NCBI GenBank assembly: GCA_947305645.1
Contig: CAMZEC010000001.1
Coordinates: 1-44,879, forward strand
DNA length: 44,879 nt
Source: an uncultured Bacteroidales bacterium
GTDB lineage: Bacteria > Bacteroidota > Bacteroidia > Bacteroidales > UBA932
Reading direction: 5' to 3'
Shown: one piece after another, positions 23,840 through 32,611 of the stretch
Layout of the letters: each line of letters begins with the position of its first letter
Position numbering within the stretch: the stretch's first letter is position 1
Notes under the pieces: generated by a model
Databases searched by the model: none
What the model was told of the DNA's origin: nothing
Seen by the model: only the letters and a program-made list of their open reading frames with translations
Program-made: the position numbers and the translations under genes

Positions 23840-24765
23840 CTACACTCTTCTCGACTTACTTGTTTGTATAAAGCTATGATTGATGCAGCAATCATTTCAT
23901 TACCTAATCCATCCTTAACGAGCTTTTTCCTTCCCTCTGTACGTCTTCCGAAGACAAGTGCGCGTTTTAATAACTCCGCCAAAGATATAGGGGTGTGAGC
24001 GTTGTCTATATAACAGCCATCCACGTTCGTTACTCTTTCTGCCACATCACCGACATCCACGCTCACAATTGGGCATCCGCACGCCAACGCTTCTTTGATA
24101 ACTTGAGGAGATCCTTCAGAAAAAGATGTCACCAGCAAAGCATCCACAGCCTGCATCAGAACTGCAACTTGGTTACGAGAATAACCTCTCAATTCCAACA
24201 ATTCCACCTCGGGAAGAAACGCTACTGCCGCTTTTGCGAGAGGGGCATTCTTAACGGTATTGTCAAATGCCCCAGCAAATAGCACATACTTCTTTTTCCG
24301 ATCCATCCCAAACTGTTGCCTAGCCAGGGATTTTTCTATTATCGGAAAATCTTCAAGATTGATTCCACAAGGAATCAATGCGTAAGACTTAGTTGGCTTT
24401 GCAAGTGCGATGCTATTCTTTGAAACGAAAACATTATACGCCGAAAAATGCATGGCTAACTTGGATAGCCAAAGGACGGATGGATCATTGATGTCGCTTC
24501 CATGGTATGTCGTTACAACTGGCACCTTTCTCTGGAGATTTGCAAATAATCCACAAAGCCCATAATGGGCATGTATTACATTTGGCTTAAATTCGCGAAT
24601 ACGATGACGAAACGCAGGCAATTCTCGAAGATACCCTTTTATCCCTTTGCTTTGCATCGGAAAGTACTCACATAGGATGCCCGCTTTTTCCAATGTTTCC
24701 ACTTGCTCAGACACAAAAGGAGCATATCCATTCTCTTTGCGCCTCGCGACGATTAAAACTCTCAT
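23836..24765 (-). CDS. Family 4 glycosyltransferase
   Basis: 309 residues with a GT-B fold. VIHAHYGLCGLFA and TTYHGSDIN lie in the N-terminal acceptor half. The C-terminal donor half has YVLFAGAF and FSEGSPQVIKEALACGCPIV, the conserved E-x7-E nucleotide-sugar site. It is short for the family (often 350-400 residues) but no key block is missing. It overlaps the membrane protein gene by 1 nt. Confidence 0.9.
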   Translation of the reverse strand: MRVLIVARRKENGYAPFVSEQVETLEKAGILCEYFPMQSKGIKGYLRELPAFRHRIREFKPNVIHAHYGLCGLFANLQRKVPVVTTYHGSDINDPSVLWLSKLAMHFSAYNVFVSKNSIALAKPTKSYALIPCGINLEDFPIIEKSLARQQFGMDRKKKYVLFAGAFDNTVKNAPLAKAAVAFLPEVELLELRGYSRNQVAVLMQAVDALLVTSFSEGSPQVIKEALACGCPIVSVDVGDVAERVTNVDGCYIDNAHTPISLAELLKRALVFGRRTEGRKKLVKDGLGNEMIAASIIALYKQVSREECS

Positions 24766-26171
24766 TAGAACAGTCCTCGGCTACCGAGTTTAAAGAAAGC
24801 CCACGCCACCTCCATCAATACCACAACGGCACACCATGGAGTTAACAATTTATAACTTTTCGCCTTCATTTCAGACACGCCATATGCCCACATCATTATC
24901 AGTCCGGGCAAACCAGGTAGCAGAAAACGTTCAGCATTACTATATCCACTAATAGAGATAACCCCTAGATAGCCTATTGTGAATACTCCAATCAGAGCAA
25001 AACTACGCCATTTCTTCTGTCTCAGTGCCTCAAATATTGCCAGAAATGCGAAGAAAGCCATAAAGTTACGCACATAATTACCTCCGTGTTTGGTGATTTG
25101 GTTTTCTTGCCCTTCTGTTTGCACCATGGTTGAAAACGGGAGTGCCACAACCATGGGAGCCATCACCGTCCCCGTTGCATATTGAGCCCATTGGTTTCCT
25201 CGAGATGTCTGTTGTTCTCGTTTATCTTCCACATTGGACACACGCTCTTCCCAATACATCTCTATCTCGTTTAAGGCGGTAGTCCCCGCCGCGAATACCA
25301 GCGCAAGCGCGCTCCAACCAATTAGCATGGCGCGACGTCCTCCCTGTTTCATCATTGGCGTATTCGAGAACACCAAAGCGGAAACAAATGAAAAAACAGC
25401 AACTGCGCCCAACACAGTTCGGAAGAAAAACAAGCTGCCCGCAAGGATGATTGGTGCAATAATATTCCGGAAATTGTATTCCCGTGAACGCATAATGTAA
25501 TCCATCCGCTCCAGGAAGGCCACCTCCAGAAAAAGCATTTCGGTTTCCTTCAAATGGTATCCACAGTAGATAATGAGGTTGGGCATCAGGCAACACATGA
25601 TGCCCGCCATTCGCCCGACGGATTCCCCAAAGGTCCTTGCAGATAATTTGTATATGAGAACGCACATCCATGCACTCAGCAGGCACTTGATGAAGCGAGG
25701 GATTATGACATAAGGACCAAATATCTTGTAAATTAAGGTGAGATATAAGGGGTAGCCTACGTCAGAAATACCTGTAGCATACGGGCCAAAGTAATATGTC
25801 CAGGCTACATTCCATGGTTCCGAAGCAAGCCATTCGGCTTCTTCGTGATAGCCCATCGAGTCGGCTGCGCTATATTCAAACGGATTGCCAAGGACTTCGT
25901 TGTAAAAGAAATAGGATGCAACTACCCAAAGGAGCCTTAAACCTACAGCCCACCCAAACAGCCCTCCGACAAATTGCTTTTCGGGTGTTTGGACCCATTC
26001 TTGACTCCAGGTTGAGGTGAAAAGGAAGAAGCCGACAACGAATAATAACCCGAGTCCCATCCGCCAGAAGGGCATGACAAAACGGAAATACACTACACTA
26101 ACTGATGCTAGCGCAATGACATATACATAGATAGCTTTAGTGGCGATTTGTCTTGGGAAGAAGGGAATCAT
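24765..26171 (-). CDS. Polytopic membrane glycosyltransferase (GT39/PMT-like) or polymerase
   Basis: 468 residues with about 9-11 membrane segments. The acidic motif DSMGYHEEAEWL in an external loop and YPLYLTLIYKIFGP match the GT-C fold of PMT/ArnT-like enzymes, which use polyprenyl-phosphate sugars on the outer face of the inner membrane. A Wzy-type polymerase role is an alternative, as no other polymerase is seen; the ABC exporter in the locus makes a polymerase unnecessary. Starts at ATG 26171, overlapping the GT32 stop by 1 nt. Confidence 0.72.
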   Translation of the reverse strand: MIPFFPRQIATKAIYVYVIALASVSVVYFRFVMPFWRMGLGLLFVVGFFLFTSTWSQEWVQTPEKQFVGGLFGWAVGLRLLWVVASYFFYNEVLGNPFEYSAADSMGYHEEAEWLASEPWNVAWTYYFGPYATGISDVGYPLYLTLIYKIFGPYVIIPRFIKCLLSAWMCVLIYKLSARTFGESVGRMAGIMCCLMPNLIIYCGYHLKETEMLFLEVAFLERMDYIMRSREYNFRNIIAPIILAGSLFFFRTVLGAVAVFSFVSALVFSNTPMMKQGGRRAMLIGWSALALVFAAGTTALNEIEMYWEERVSNVEDKREQQTSRGNQWAQYATGTVMAPMVVALPFSTMVQTEGQENQITKHGGNYVRNFMAFFAFLAIFEALRQKKWRSFALIGVFTIGYLGVISISGYSNAERFLLPGLPGLIMMWAYGVSEMKAKSYKLLTPWCAVVVLMEVAWAFFKLGSRGLF

Positions 26172-26890
26172 TATCCAAACAACCGTCTTTTACACTTTAT
26201 CAGTCTAATCCTACTGCCGTCGCTCAAGACGCCGAGAACTTTTACCTTCCAATTCTTTGGCTTTTCTCCCCAAGAGTTAAGACCTTTGTGCTCACAATAA
26301 GTATTCTCTGTCCGAATGTATTCCCCAGTGGTATGTCGTGGGCAGAAATACTCTACCGGAAAAACGTGAAGATCTTTATAATCCTGCTCATTACCATTCT
26401 GTTGGAAACCTCCTACCGCCATTTGCGCTGTGATATACTGAACATTGGTGGTCAGATCATAAGATCCATCAGGCATGATGAAACGTCTGTTATCATAGGA
26501 TGCCAACATCTCCGTTACCCATTCACCTTGTGGTGCAGAGGCGCATACCCCCATCATCAAAGGATAATGCTTGCTTCCTTCAAATCCGGCGAATGCTGTA
26601 TACTCCATCAAATTGTCAAAAGGCTTAAGGGCTTCAAAATCCACATCCAAATACAACCCTCCGTATTCTTTTAGAACCACTAGCCGAGCTACGTCACTTA
26701 CAAAAGCATACTTTTTTGCCTCATAAGCATCTCGGGTATAGGCGCAATAATTGACATCAAATGTATCCTCATTCCAAAGCTTGTACTTCCAATCCGGCAT
26801 ATACTTTTTCCAAGAAGCAATGCATTCTTTGGCGAGTTGCGGCATTTCTCCACCCCCGAACCAGCAATAATGGATAATCTTAGGAATCAC
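26171..26890 (-). CDS. Family 32 glycosyltransferase (OCH1-like)
   Basis: 239 residues. IPKIIHYCWFGGGEMP at the start and VSDVARLVVLKEYGGLYLDVDFE (DVD at 82-84) are diagnostic for GT32 retaining transferases that use GDP- or UDP-sugars. Length is normal for bacterial capsule members. The start is GTG 26890, overlapping the preceding GT2 stop by 4 nt. Confidence 0.92.
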   Translation of the reverse strand: MIPKIIHYCWFGGGEMPQLAKECIASWKKYMPDWKYKLWNEDTFDVNYCAYTRDAYEAKKYAFVSDVARLVVLKEYGGLYLDVDFEALKPFDNLMEYTAFAGFEGSKHYPLMMGVCASAPQGEWVTEMLASYDNRRFIMPDGSYDLTTNVQYITAQMAVGGFQQNGNEQDYKDLHVFPVEYFCPRHTTGEYIRTENTYCEHKGLNSWGEKPKNWKVKVLGVLSDGSRIRLIKCKRRLFG

Positions 26891-27843
26891 TCAAATACAC
26901 GTTTGATGCCCGTTTTAATACGAGATCCCCGTTTCAATAGGCGCTGCTTTGTTCGCAAAAAAAGCAGGGGTTTGTGGTATTTCCGTTTCACGCTCTTGGG
27001 CTGTTTCGACCAATCAACTTTTGACAGTTCAGAGACTGCCACTTCATGATATTGTTTTGACAAGTAATAAGGCATTAACCCCGTCACACGTAGCTTGTCA
27101 ATCAATTGCTTATAATCTGCATTTATCTTTTCGACCTGTTCTAAATCCCTTAGATTCCAAAGCATGTGATGATCAGGTGCATGTAATCGACCTACGGCAC
27201 GTTCGGATAATGAAATATCTTGATTATAATTAGAAAGTGGCTTATTCAAAAAGGCGACCTTGTATTTGAGCGCGATATGTATCCAAAGGATAAAATCCTC
27301 GCCGAGGCTGATTCTCGCCGGGAATCCCCCCATCTCAATAAATATATTTCGCGGGACACATACTGCCCCTGTCCATAGCGGCATCCCCATATTCTTCGAA
27401 TATGCCTGGCAATAATTGATATACCCTCTATCAAAATCATCCGGGACACCTATTGGAGCCTCACGAGTTTTGCGTTTTGTCTCGTTGATGATGGTATAAT
27501 TGGTCCCATAAATCCCGGCTTTAGGATACTCTTTAATGAGCCGATCCATCTCCTCAAGGAAAGTGGGCTCCCACCAATCATCGGCATCCAGAAAGCAAAG
27601 AAATAGGGCGCTTGATGTCGCCACGCCATTGTTACGGGCCAAACTGACCCCGGTGTTTTCTTGGCGGATGAGGCGAAGGCGATCATCTTTTATGGTCTCA
27701 ACTACCGAGGCGCTTCCATCAGTGCTTCCATCATCTACCACAATGAGCTCAAAATCATAGAATGTCTGTCCCAAGACGCTCTTTATAGCCTTTCGTACGT
27801 AAGGGGCCTTGTTATAAAGTGGTATGATAACAGAAAATCTCAT
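26887..27843 (-). CDS. Family 2 glycosyltransferase
   Basis: 318 residues. MRFSVIIPLYNKAPYVRKAI, VVDDGSTDGS (36-45), NNGVA and FLDADDWW (DADD at 86-89) mark a GT2 GT-A domain of about 200 residues, with a basic helical C-terminus. Starts at ATG 27843 with a 4-nt overlap. Donor unknown. Confidence 0.92.
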   Translation of the reverse strand: MRFSVIIPLYNKAPYVRKAIKSVLGQTFYDFELIVVDDGSTDGSASVVETIKDDRLRLIRQENTGVSLARNNGVATSSALFLCFLDADDWWEPTFLEEMDRLIKEYPKAGIYGTNYTIINETKRKTREAPIGVPDDFDRGYINYCQAYSKNMGMPLWTGAVCVPRNIFIEMGGFPARISLGEDFILWIHIALKYKVAFLNKPLSNYNQDISLSERAVGRLHAPDHHMLWNLRDLEQVEKINADYKQLIDKLRVTGLMPYYLSKQYHEVAVSELSKVDWSKQPKSVKRKYHKPLLFLRTKQRLLKRGSRIKTGIKRVFE

Positions 27844-28811
27844 ACGCGCTTATACCATTTGAACAAATGGAATGCAATCTTCGAACTTGCAGCTAAACGT
27901 GCTTTTCTGTATTTCTTTGAGAATTTGATGCTCGTGGGAGAACGATATACCAATAGTCGGGCCTCATCAAACTGTCCCTGATGCAGGTGGCTAAGGAATG
28001 ATTTATAAAACACATACTCTTGTGCCCACTCTTCAGTAAAAGGCACATCTTCAGGGTAAAGGCCATTCAAATAACGACGTATATTGGCGAGACCCTCATG
28101 ATATGCCATATAACGTGGATGGTCGTAGGAGATATGTGTGGCAGACTCTTTGTACACCCTATAAACAACTGTCTTGTAGGGAAGATAACCGAACCGTGTA
28201 TGGTGAGCCAGGACGCTTTGCATGGGGTAGTCCTCAACGGGGAATCTTAGACGAATAAACTCATCAAAGTCTACATATTGAATCAAGTCTCGCCGAATCA
28301 AAAGAGTCAAAGGCATAGCATACAAGCCGCCATACCTATTGCGATAGAAATCCCGCACATCACCATCCGGAGCCGGCTCTTGGGGCGGAAGTCCTGGCAC
28401 CAATTTGCCTGTCTTAACCATAAGGCGGTACCCATCTGTGCACACTACGCCGAATTCGGGATGTGCCGCCATGTAGTCCAACTGCTTTTGCAGTTTTCCC
28501 TCATCGCACCAATAATCATCGCCGGCCAAAATAGCCAAATAGTCGCCAGTGCATGCTTTCACGGTACGAGCAAAATTGCCAACTATACCCAAATTTGCTT
28601 CACCGGACAGCAACTTTACCGTGTTCGGATTGCGTTTAGAATAATCCTCACAAACGGCCATGGTTCCATCGGTGCTGGCATCTTCGCCAATAACCACGTC
28701 CAGATTGAAGACACCTTTTTGACACAAGATGCTATCCAGCGCTTGGGCAATAGTAGCCTCTTGATTGTAAGTGATTACGGCAACAGAAATGGTAGGCTTA
28801 TCTTCCTTCAC
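27840..28811 (-). CDS. Family 2 glycosyltransferase (GED subgroup)
   Basis: 323 residues. ISVAVITYNQEATIAQALDS, VVIGEDASTDGT (39-50), NLGIVGNFA and LAGDDYWCD (DD at 98-99) are classic for the GED subgroup. A shared layout with the gene at 19474 suggests related enzymes within one glycan. It starts at GTG 28811, 14 nt inside the deacetylase gene. Confidence 0.92.
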   Translation of the reverse strand: MKEDKPTISVAVITYNQEATIAQALDSILCQKGVFNLDVVIGEDASTDGTMAVCEDYSKRNPNTVKLLSGEANLGIVGNFARTVKACTGDYLAILAGDDYWCDEGKLQKQLDYMAAHPEFGVVCTDGYRLMVKTGKLVPGLPPQEPAPDGDVRDFYRNRYGGLYAMPLTLLIRRDLIQYVDFDEFIRLRFPVEDYPMQSVLAHHTRFGYLPYKTVVYRVYKESATHISYDHPRYMAYHEGLANIRRYLNGLYPEDVPFTEEWAQEYVFYKSFLSHLHQGQFDEARLLVYRSPTSIKFSKKYRKARLAASSKIAFHLFKWYKRV

Positions 28812-29538
28812 AATCTTTAAATCTCGGGAACTTTCCTGATGTAAACTTCTTCACGAAGCGCTCCGACACATTTACTCGGGGAAGGAAATAACGGCCAGTA
28901 AACCACTTGGCGTTCAAAGTGCCCTCTATAGCAGAAAAGGCCATCTGGTATCCTCTATTTCTTATTTGTCTTCTATTCTGGAAAGAAACTTCAACAATTC
29001 GTCCGTATGGGAAAGCAAAAGTAGGCTGGTCGTCATCAGTTTGGCGTTCAAACTCAGCAGAGGATAAATTACGAAAAACCACATGTTGACGCCCATGCCC
29101 GCCTATCATACAAAGTGGATTCTTTTGCAATTCATCCAAATGTTCCTGCGTAATAAAACCAGGCTTATCCACTAAATCTGTTGTTATGAACACGGTGAAA
29201 GGGATATCAAACCGTTGCAGGATAGGGAGAGCTTCACTATAAACGGTATCATAAACGTCATCGAAGGTAAGATAAAAGGACTTCCGAGCCCATTTCCCAG
29301 ACAATAATTCGCCCTGAGTCATCGCGTGCCATCCCTCGTTTGCCAGATAATGCATAAGGCGTTCAAAACTGGCGGATGTCATCTCAAAAGCATTTTGGCA
29401 TTCTTCTTTTGAAGGCTTGAACCTGTGCACCATCAAAACGATGGGAGCATCCATTCCATACAGGCGCCAAAGAAATCGCATCCAGCACTTATACAGGCGA
29501 TTATGCTCGCGAATCAGACGAATCCTCAGTGAAACCAT
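28798..29538 (-). CDS. NodB-type polysaccharide deacetylase
   Basis: 246 residues. IVLMVHRFKP, SFYLTFDDVYD (TFDD at 91-94, catalytic Asp and metal Asp), GGHGRQH (His148 and His152) and FAFPYGR are the standard motifs of the family, all present. It likely de-N-acetylates an amino sugar of the repeat unit. No signal peptide is evident, which points to cytoplasmic or membrane-associated action on a lipid-linked intermediate. AT-rich, unlike the RHDVD-type protein at 6138. Confidence 0.88.
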   Translation of the reverse strand: MVSLRIRLIREHNRLYKCWMRFLWRLYGMDAPIVLMVHRFKPSKEECQNAFEMTSASFERLMHYLANEGWHAMTQGELLSGKWARKSFYLTFDDVYDTVYSEALPILQRFDIPFTVFITTDLVDKPGFITQEHLDELQKNPLCMIGGHGRQHVVFRNLSSAEFERQTDDDQPTFAFPYGRIVEVSFQNRRQIRNRGYQMAFSAIEGTLNAKWFTGRYFLPRVNVSERFVKKFTSGKFPRFKDCEGR

Positions 29539-29542
29539 TGTA

Positions 29543-30481
29543 TTAATTGTACACGTCTTTGACCCGTATTTCCCTTCGCAAAGGGGGATTCAACAATAAG
29601 AAGAAAAACCGTACACATCCTGCATGCTGGCGCATGGTGAAATAACGATGGCGGTTCTTCCTATGCAGGATGCGGCTACCTACCCATTGTTTGAGCGAAA
29701 TGGCAAATTCTTTCAAAAGGTAACAAAACACCTTGCCCGAGAATCGAAAATCTGCCTCGCGATAAACGGAATATGATTCGGCGATTCCATTGTTGTAAAA
29801 ATGCAGAGCAACGCCTTCTACTGTACCATGTTTATTGGTCTGCTGCAGATGTTGGAGTTCCACGTGCGGCGTGTAGCCAATAAGCAAGTGCTCCTGGAAA
29901 AGCTTCTTTACAAATCCGGTGTCTCCATCGCCAATCAAATAGGGCCCGACAAGGTCCGGGTTGAATCCGTGTAAACGTTCAAATACATCCCTCTTGACGG
30001 ACATAAACCCGCCGTTGAGGTACAGATCATATCCATAACGGATATCCTCGCCATAGTCCAACTCCCCAAGGAGGTATTTGTAAGGGGTAATCCAATCCAG
30101 TTCTTCTTTGTCCCACTGGATTCTTATCCGCCCCGTCACTGCCACGCAGTCTGGATTCTGGACATAGACTCTCATCACCTCCTGCAGACAGTCGGGATTA
30201 ACCAGCACGTCATTGTCGGCAAAAACCAGAATATCACCCTCGGAAGCCTTAACCCCAGCATGTCGAGCGGCTGTGGCGCCGGGCGTATCCTCGTATAGGT
30301 AATGAAAGTTGGGATGCTCTGCTATTATCCTCTTAACAGTTGAATGCGTACTATCGGAAGAGCGGTTATCTACAACATACACTTCGTGCTCATTCTCATT
30401 ATAACTTTGAGAGAGCCACTGGGGCAATGTTTTTTCAAGAATACCTGCTCCGTTATACGTAGGAATGATGACGGAAATCAT
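29543..30481 (-). CDS. Family 2 glycosyltransferase
   Basis: 312 residues. MISVIIPTYNGAGILEKTLP, VVDNRSSDSTHS, ATAARHAGVKASEGDILVF and ADNDVLV (DND at 89-91) define the GT2 domain. GDGDTGFVKK near residue 200 supplies the catalytic-base region. I chose ATG 30481, 2 nt after the preceding stop; a TTG at 30487 would overlap it by 4 nt. Confidence 0.9.
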   Translation of the reverse strand: MISVIIPTYNGAGILEKTLPQWLSQSYNENEHEVYVVDNRSSDSTHSTVKRIIAEHPNFHYLYEDTPGATAARHAGVKASEGDILVFADNDVLVNPDCLQEVMRVYVQNPDCVAVTGRIRIQWDKEELDWITPYKYLLGELDYGEDIRYGYDLYLNGGFMSVKRDVFERLHGFNPDLVGPYLIGDGDTGFVKKLFQEHLLIGYTPHVELQHLQQTNKHGTVEGVALHFYNNGIAESYSVYREADFRFSGKVFCYLLKEFAISLKQWVGSRILHRKNRHRYFTMRQHAGCVRFFFLLLNPPLRREIRVKDVYN

Positions 30482-30483
30482 AT

Positions 30484-31547
30484 TCAACAGGCCAAGCGCA
30501 TTTGAAGGTATTTCGCCAGGCGCTTCTGCACAATTTCATACATCAAAAATGAAATCCCCGTACATAAGACAAACGACAGGGATATCTTAAACCAATTTGC
30601 GTCGTACCCCGTTTGCCTCACTATAAACCATCCCATTTTCCAAACGAATGGTTGAAACAAAAAGAAAGCATAGGGTAATTTGCTCGCATACCTTAATAGC
30701 TGTGATTGTTCCAGGCACTTGACTCTCTTACTACCCAAAGAGAACAGCATAACCACAAAACAGGGTAGAACAACCCAATTCCATATCATGTAGTCCCGAA
30801 TGTGACAGAAATACTGTATGATGGTGATACTTAAAATCATCGTCAAACTTGCTCCTATAAGTACGCCCAATCTTCTCAAGAAGTTTACCAATTTTCCGTC
30901 TGACCTCATGTTGATATCAGCCGTCAACAAACCTATTGAGAATTCCAATAATCGATAAAACGGATTATCGTATAGCCAATCCGTCCCGAACACTTTACTA
31001 ACCAGAACGGCCCACAGATTTACGAAAATCAATAATACAATTAAAAACGCTTCTTGATAGACGGAAAGCTGTTTTGCTACCGTTTGTAAAAATGGATATA
31101 TCAGATATCCCAACAATAAACATGAAATAAACCAGGTTCCCCCATTATGTGTCACCCCGAACAAAGACGAAAAAGTTGTTTGTATTCCCAACCCTTCTAT
31201 AGGCAATAATAATAGATTCTCCAACAATGATTCTTTTCCAAGAAAAAGAATGAATAGCAATGCGTAGGTATAGTATAAGGGAAGAATTGCCGTTGTCCGT
31301 TTTATGTAGAACCCCTTTATTTCTGATTTCTTTATCAAATTCTTTTCTCCATAGGCGACTCGTAAAGAGTATCCGGAGAGAAGAAAGAATCCAGTCATAG
31401 CAAATGCACCTTGTGAAACAAGATTATTCAGAACACCGTAAACGCATTGGAAATGCATGTTGGAGTGAAATGCGAAAACCAATAACGCAAGAGCGACTCG
31501 TAGCACATCCAATAGGACAAAACGGGGGGGGGGGGGGTATAATGCAT
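30484..31547 (-). CDS. Acyltransferase-3 family membrane O-acyltransferase, 5' end interrupted by a C14 tract (out of frame as sequenced)
   Basis: Polytopic acyltransferase of the OatA/WecH type that should O-acetylate the glycan. The conserved start LDVLRVALALLVFAFHSNMH (the R and H of the family) is followed by about ten membrane segments. The only ATG after the upstream stop is 31547-31545. It reads M-H-Y-T-Pro4 through a 14-C tract and is then in the wrong frame. With 12 or 15 C the frame becomes M-H-Y-T-Pro(n)-R-F-V-L-L-D-V-L-R, a perfect family N-terminus. As sequenced, only TTG 31512 lies in frame, and it would remove the start of the first helix. Most likely a phase-OFF state. Confidence 0.85.
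31524..31537. repeat. Homopolymeric tract of 14 G (plus strand) / 14 C (coding strand)
   Basis: Fourteen uninterrupted G residues on the plus strand, by far the longest homopolymer in the window. It sits 7 nt after the ATG of the acyltransferase gene. Tracts this long slip readily during replication, so the number of C and the reading frame are expected to vary among cells. Confidence 0.95.
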
Positions 31548-31573
31548 ATCTTGCAAACCGTTAATTCGAAAAA

Positions 31574-32611
31574 TCAAAACCCTCGATCATACTCCTTTTT
31601 ATGAAGCGAGTGCTTTATCACATATGCTGGTTTTAGCATGGTTGCAAATAAAAACCCAAATATTGGATTTGCAAGACAGCGAATATGGGGGGAGCATAAA
31701 TCAGTCATTATCTTTACAGTGGCCAAATTGCGGCGGACTAAATCGTAAAACACCTTCTTTTCCCTAAATGGCATCGGGACCACCTTGTAAACAAAACTTC
31801 GGAAGTACCATAATGCCTGCTGATACAACAATTCTGATTCTGGTGTTCCCTTTATTTCCTCAGATAAATCCAGGACTTCTTTTCCGGCGACAAATGCAAA
31901 ATCATAAGCCAATGCCCCTTTATAGCGTTTATTTGCAGCAGTGACAGATTCTGCATTAATCCTGTAGTTATAGATGAAATCTCTTAGGCTCTGGACCCTT
32001 TCCGAATACCAAAGAGCTCGGAACAGGAAAGTAGTATCTTCGTATATCGCCCCATCTTGAAAGCATATTTGCTTTTCGGATAAAAACTCGCGGCGAAACA
32101 GCGCCCTCCATTCAAATCCTAATAAAAAGGAGCAAAAAGAATCCTTGAAATAGAGTTCAATAAAATCCCTTCCTGACATAACAGGACTATTGTCAAAAAC
32201 CTCCACTTTTGAGATGGCTTGCGATTTATCGTCTTTTTTCTGGGTATAATTGAACAGCAACACATCCAGGCGTCCGGCCTCAGCAATATCCAGCAATTCT
32301 CTGCAACGGTTGTCCTCAATCCAGTCATCTTGCCCTACAATCCATAAATACTTACCTTTTGCAGCCTTAAGGCCCTCATTGAGTGAAGTACCAGTCCGCA
32401 GATTCTTATCATGAAAAAACAACCGGACATTTGAATGGTTAATCGTATACTTCTTCAGTAAGGATGCCGATGAATCCCTACTGCCATCATCAACGACAAT
32501 AACCTCAAACTCGTTTACGTCCAGACCTTGCTGATATAAACTATCAAGACAAAAAATTAGGAACTCTTCTCCGTTGTAAACGGGAATTATGTATGATAAT
32601 TTACAACTCAA
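31574..32611 (-). CDS. Family 2 glycosyltransferase
   Basis: 345 residues. LSYIIPVYNGEEFLIFCLDS, VVDDGSRDSSAS (39-50), TGTSLNEGLKAAKGKYLW and VGQDDW (QDD at 94-96, in place of the usual DxD) form the GT2 domain. The start is TTG 32611, overlapping the previous stop by 4 nt (TTGA). It is followed by 26 nt before the acyltransferase ATG. Confidence 0.9.
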   Translation of the reverse strand: MSCKLSYIIPVYNGEEFLIFCLDSLYQQGLDVNEFEVIVVDDGSRDSSASLLKKYTINHSNVRLFFHDKNLRTGTSLNEGLKAAKGKYLWIVGQDDWIEDNRCRELLDIAEAGRLDVLLFNYTQKKDDKSQAISKVEVFDNSPVMSGRDFIELYFKDSFCSFLLGFEWRALFRREFLSEKQICFQDGAIYEDTTFLFRALWYSERVQSLRDFIYNYRINAESVTAANKRYKGALAYDFAFVAGKEVLDLSEEIKGTPESELLYQQALWYFRSFVYKVVPMPFREKKVFYDLVRRNLATVKIMTDLCSPHIRCLANPIFGFLFATMLKPAYVIKHSLHKKEYDRGF

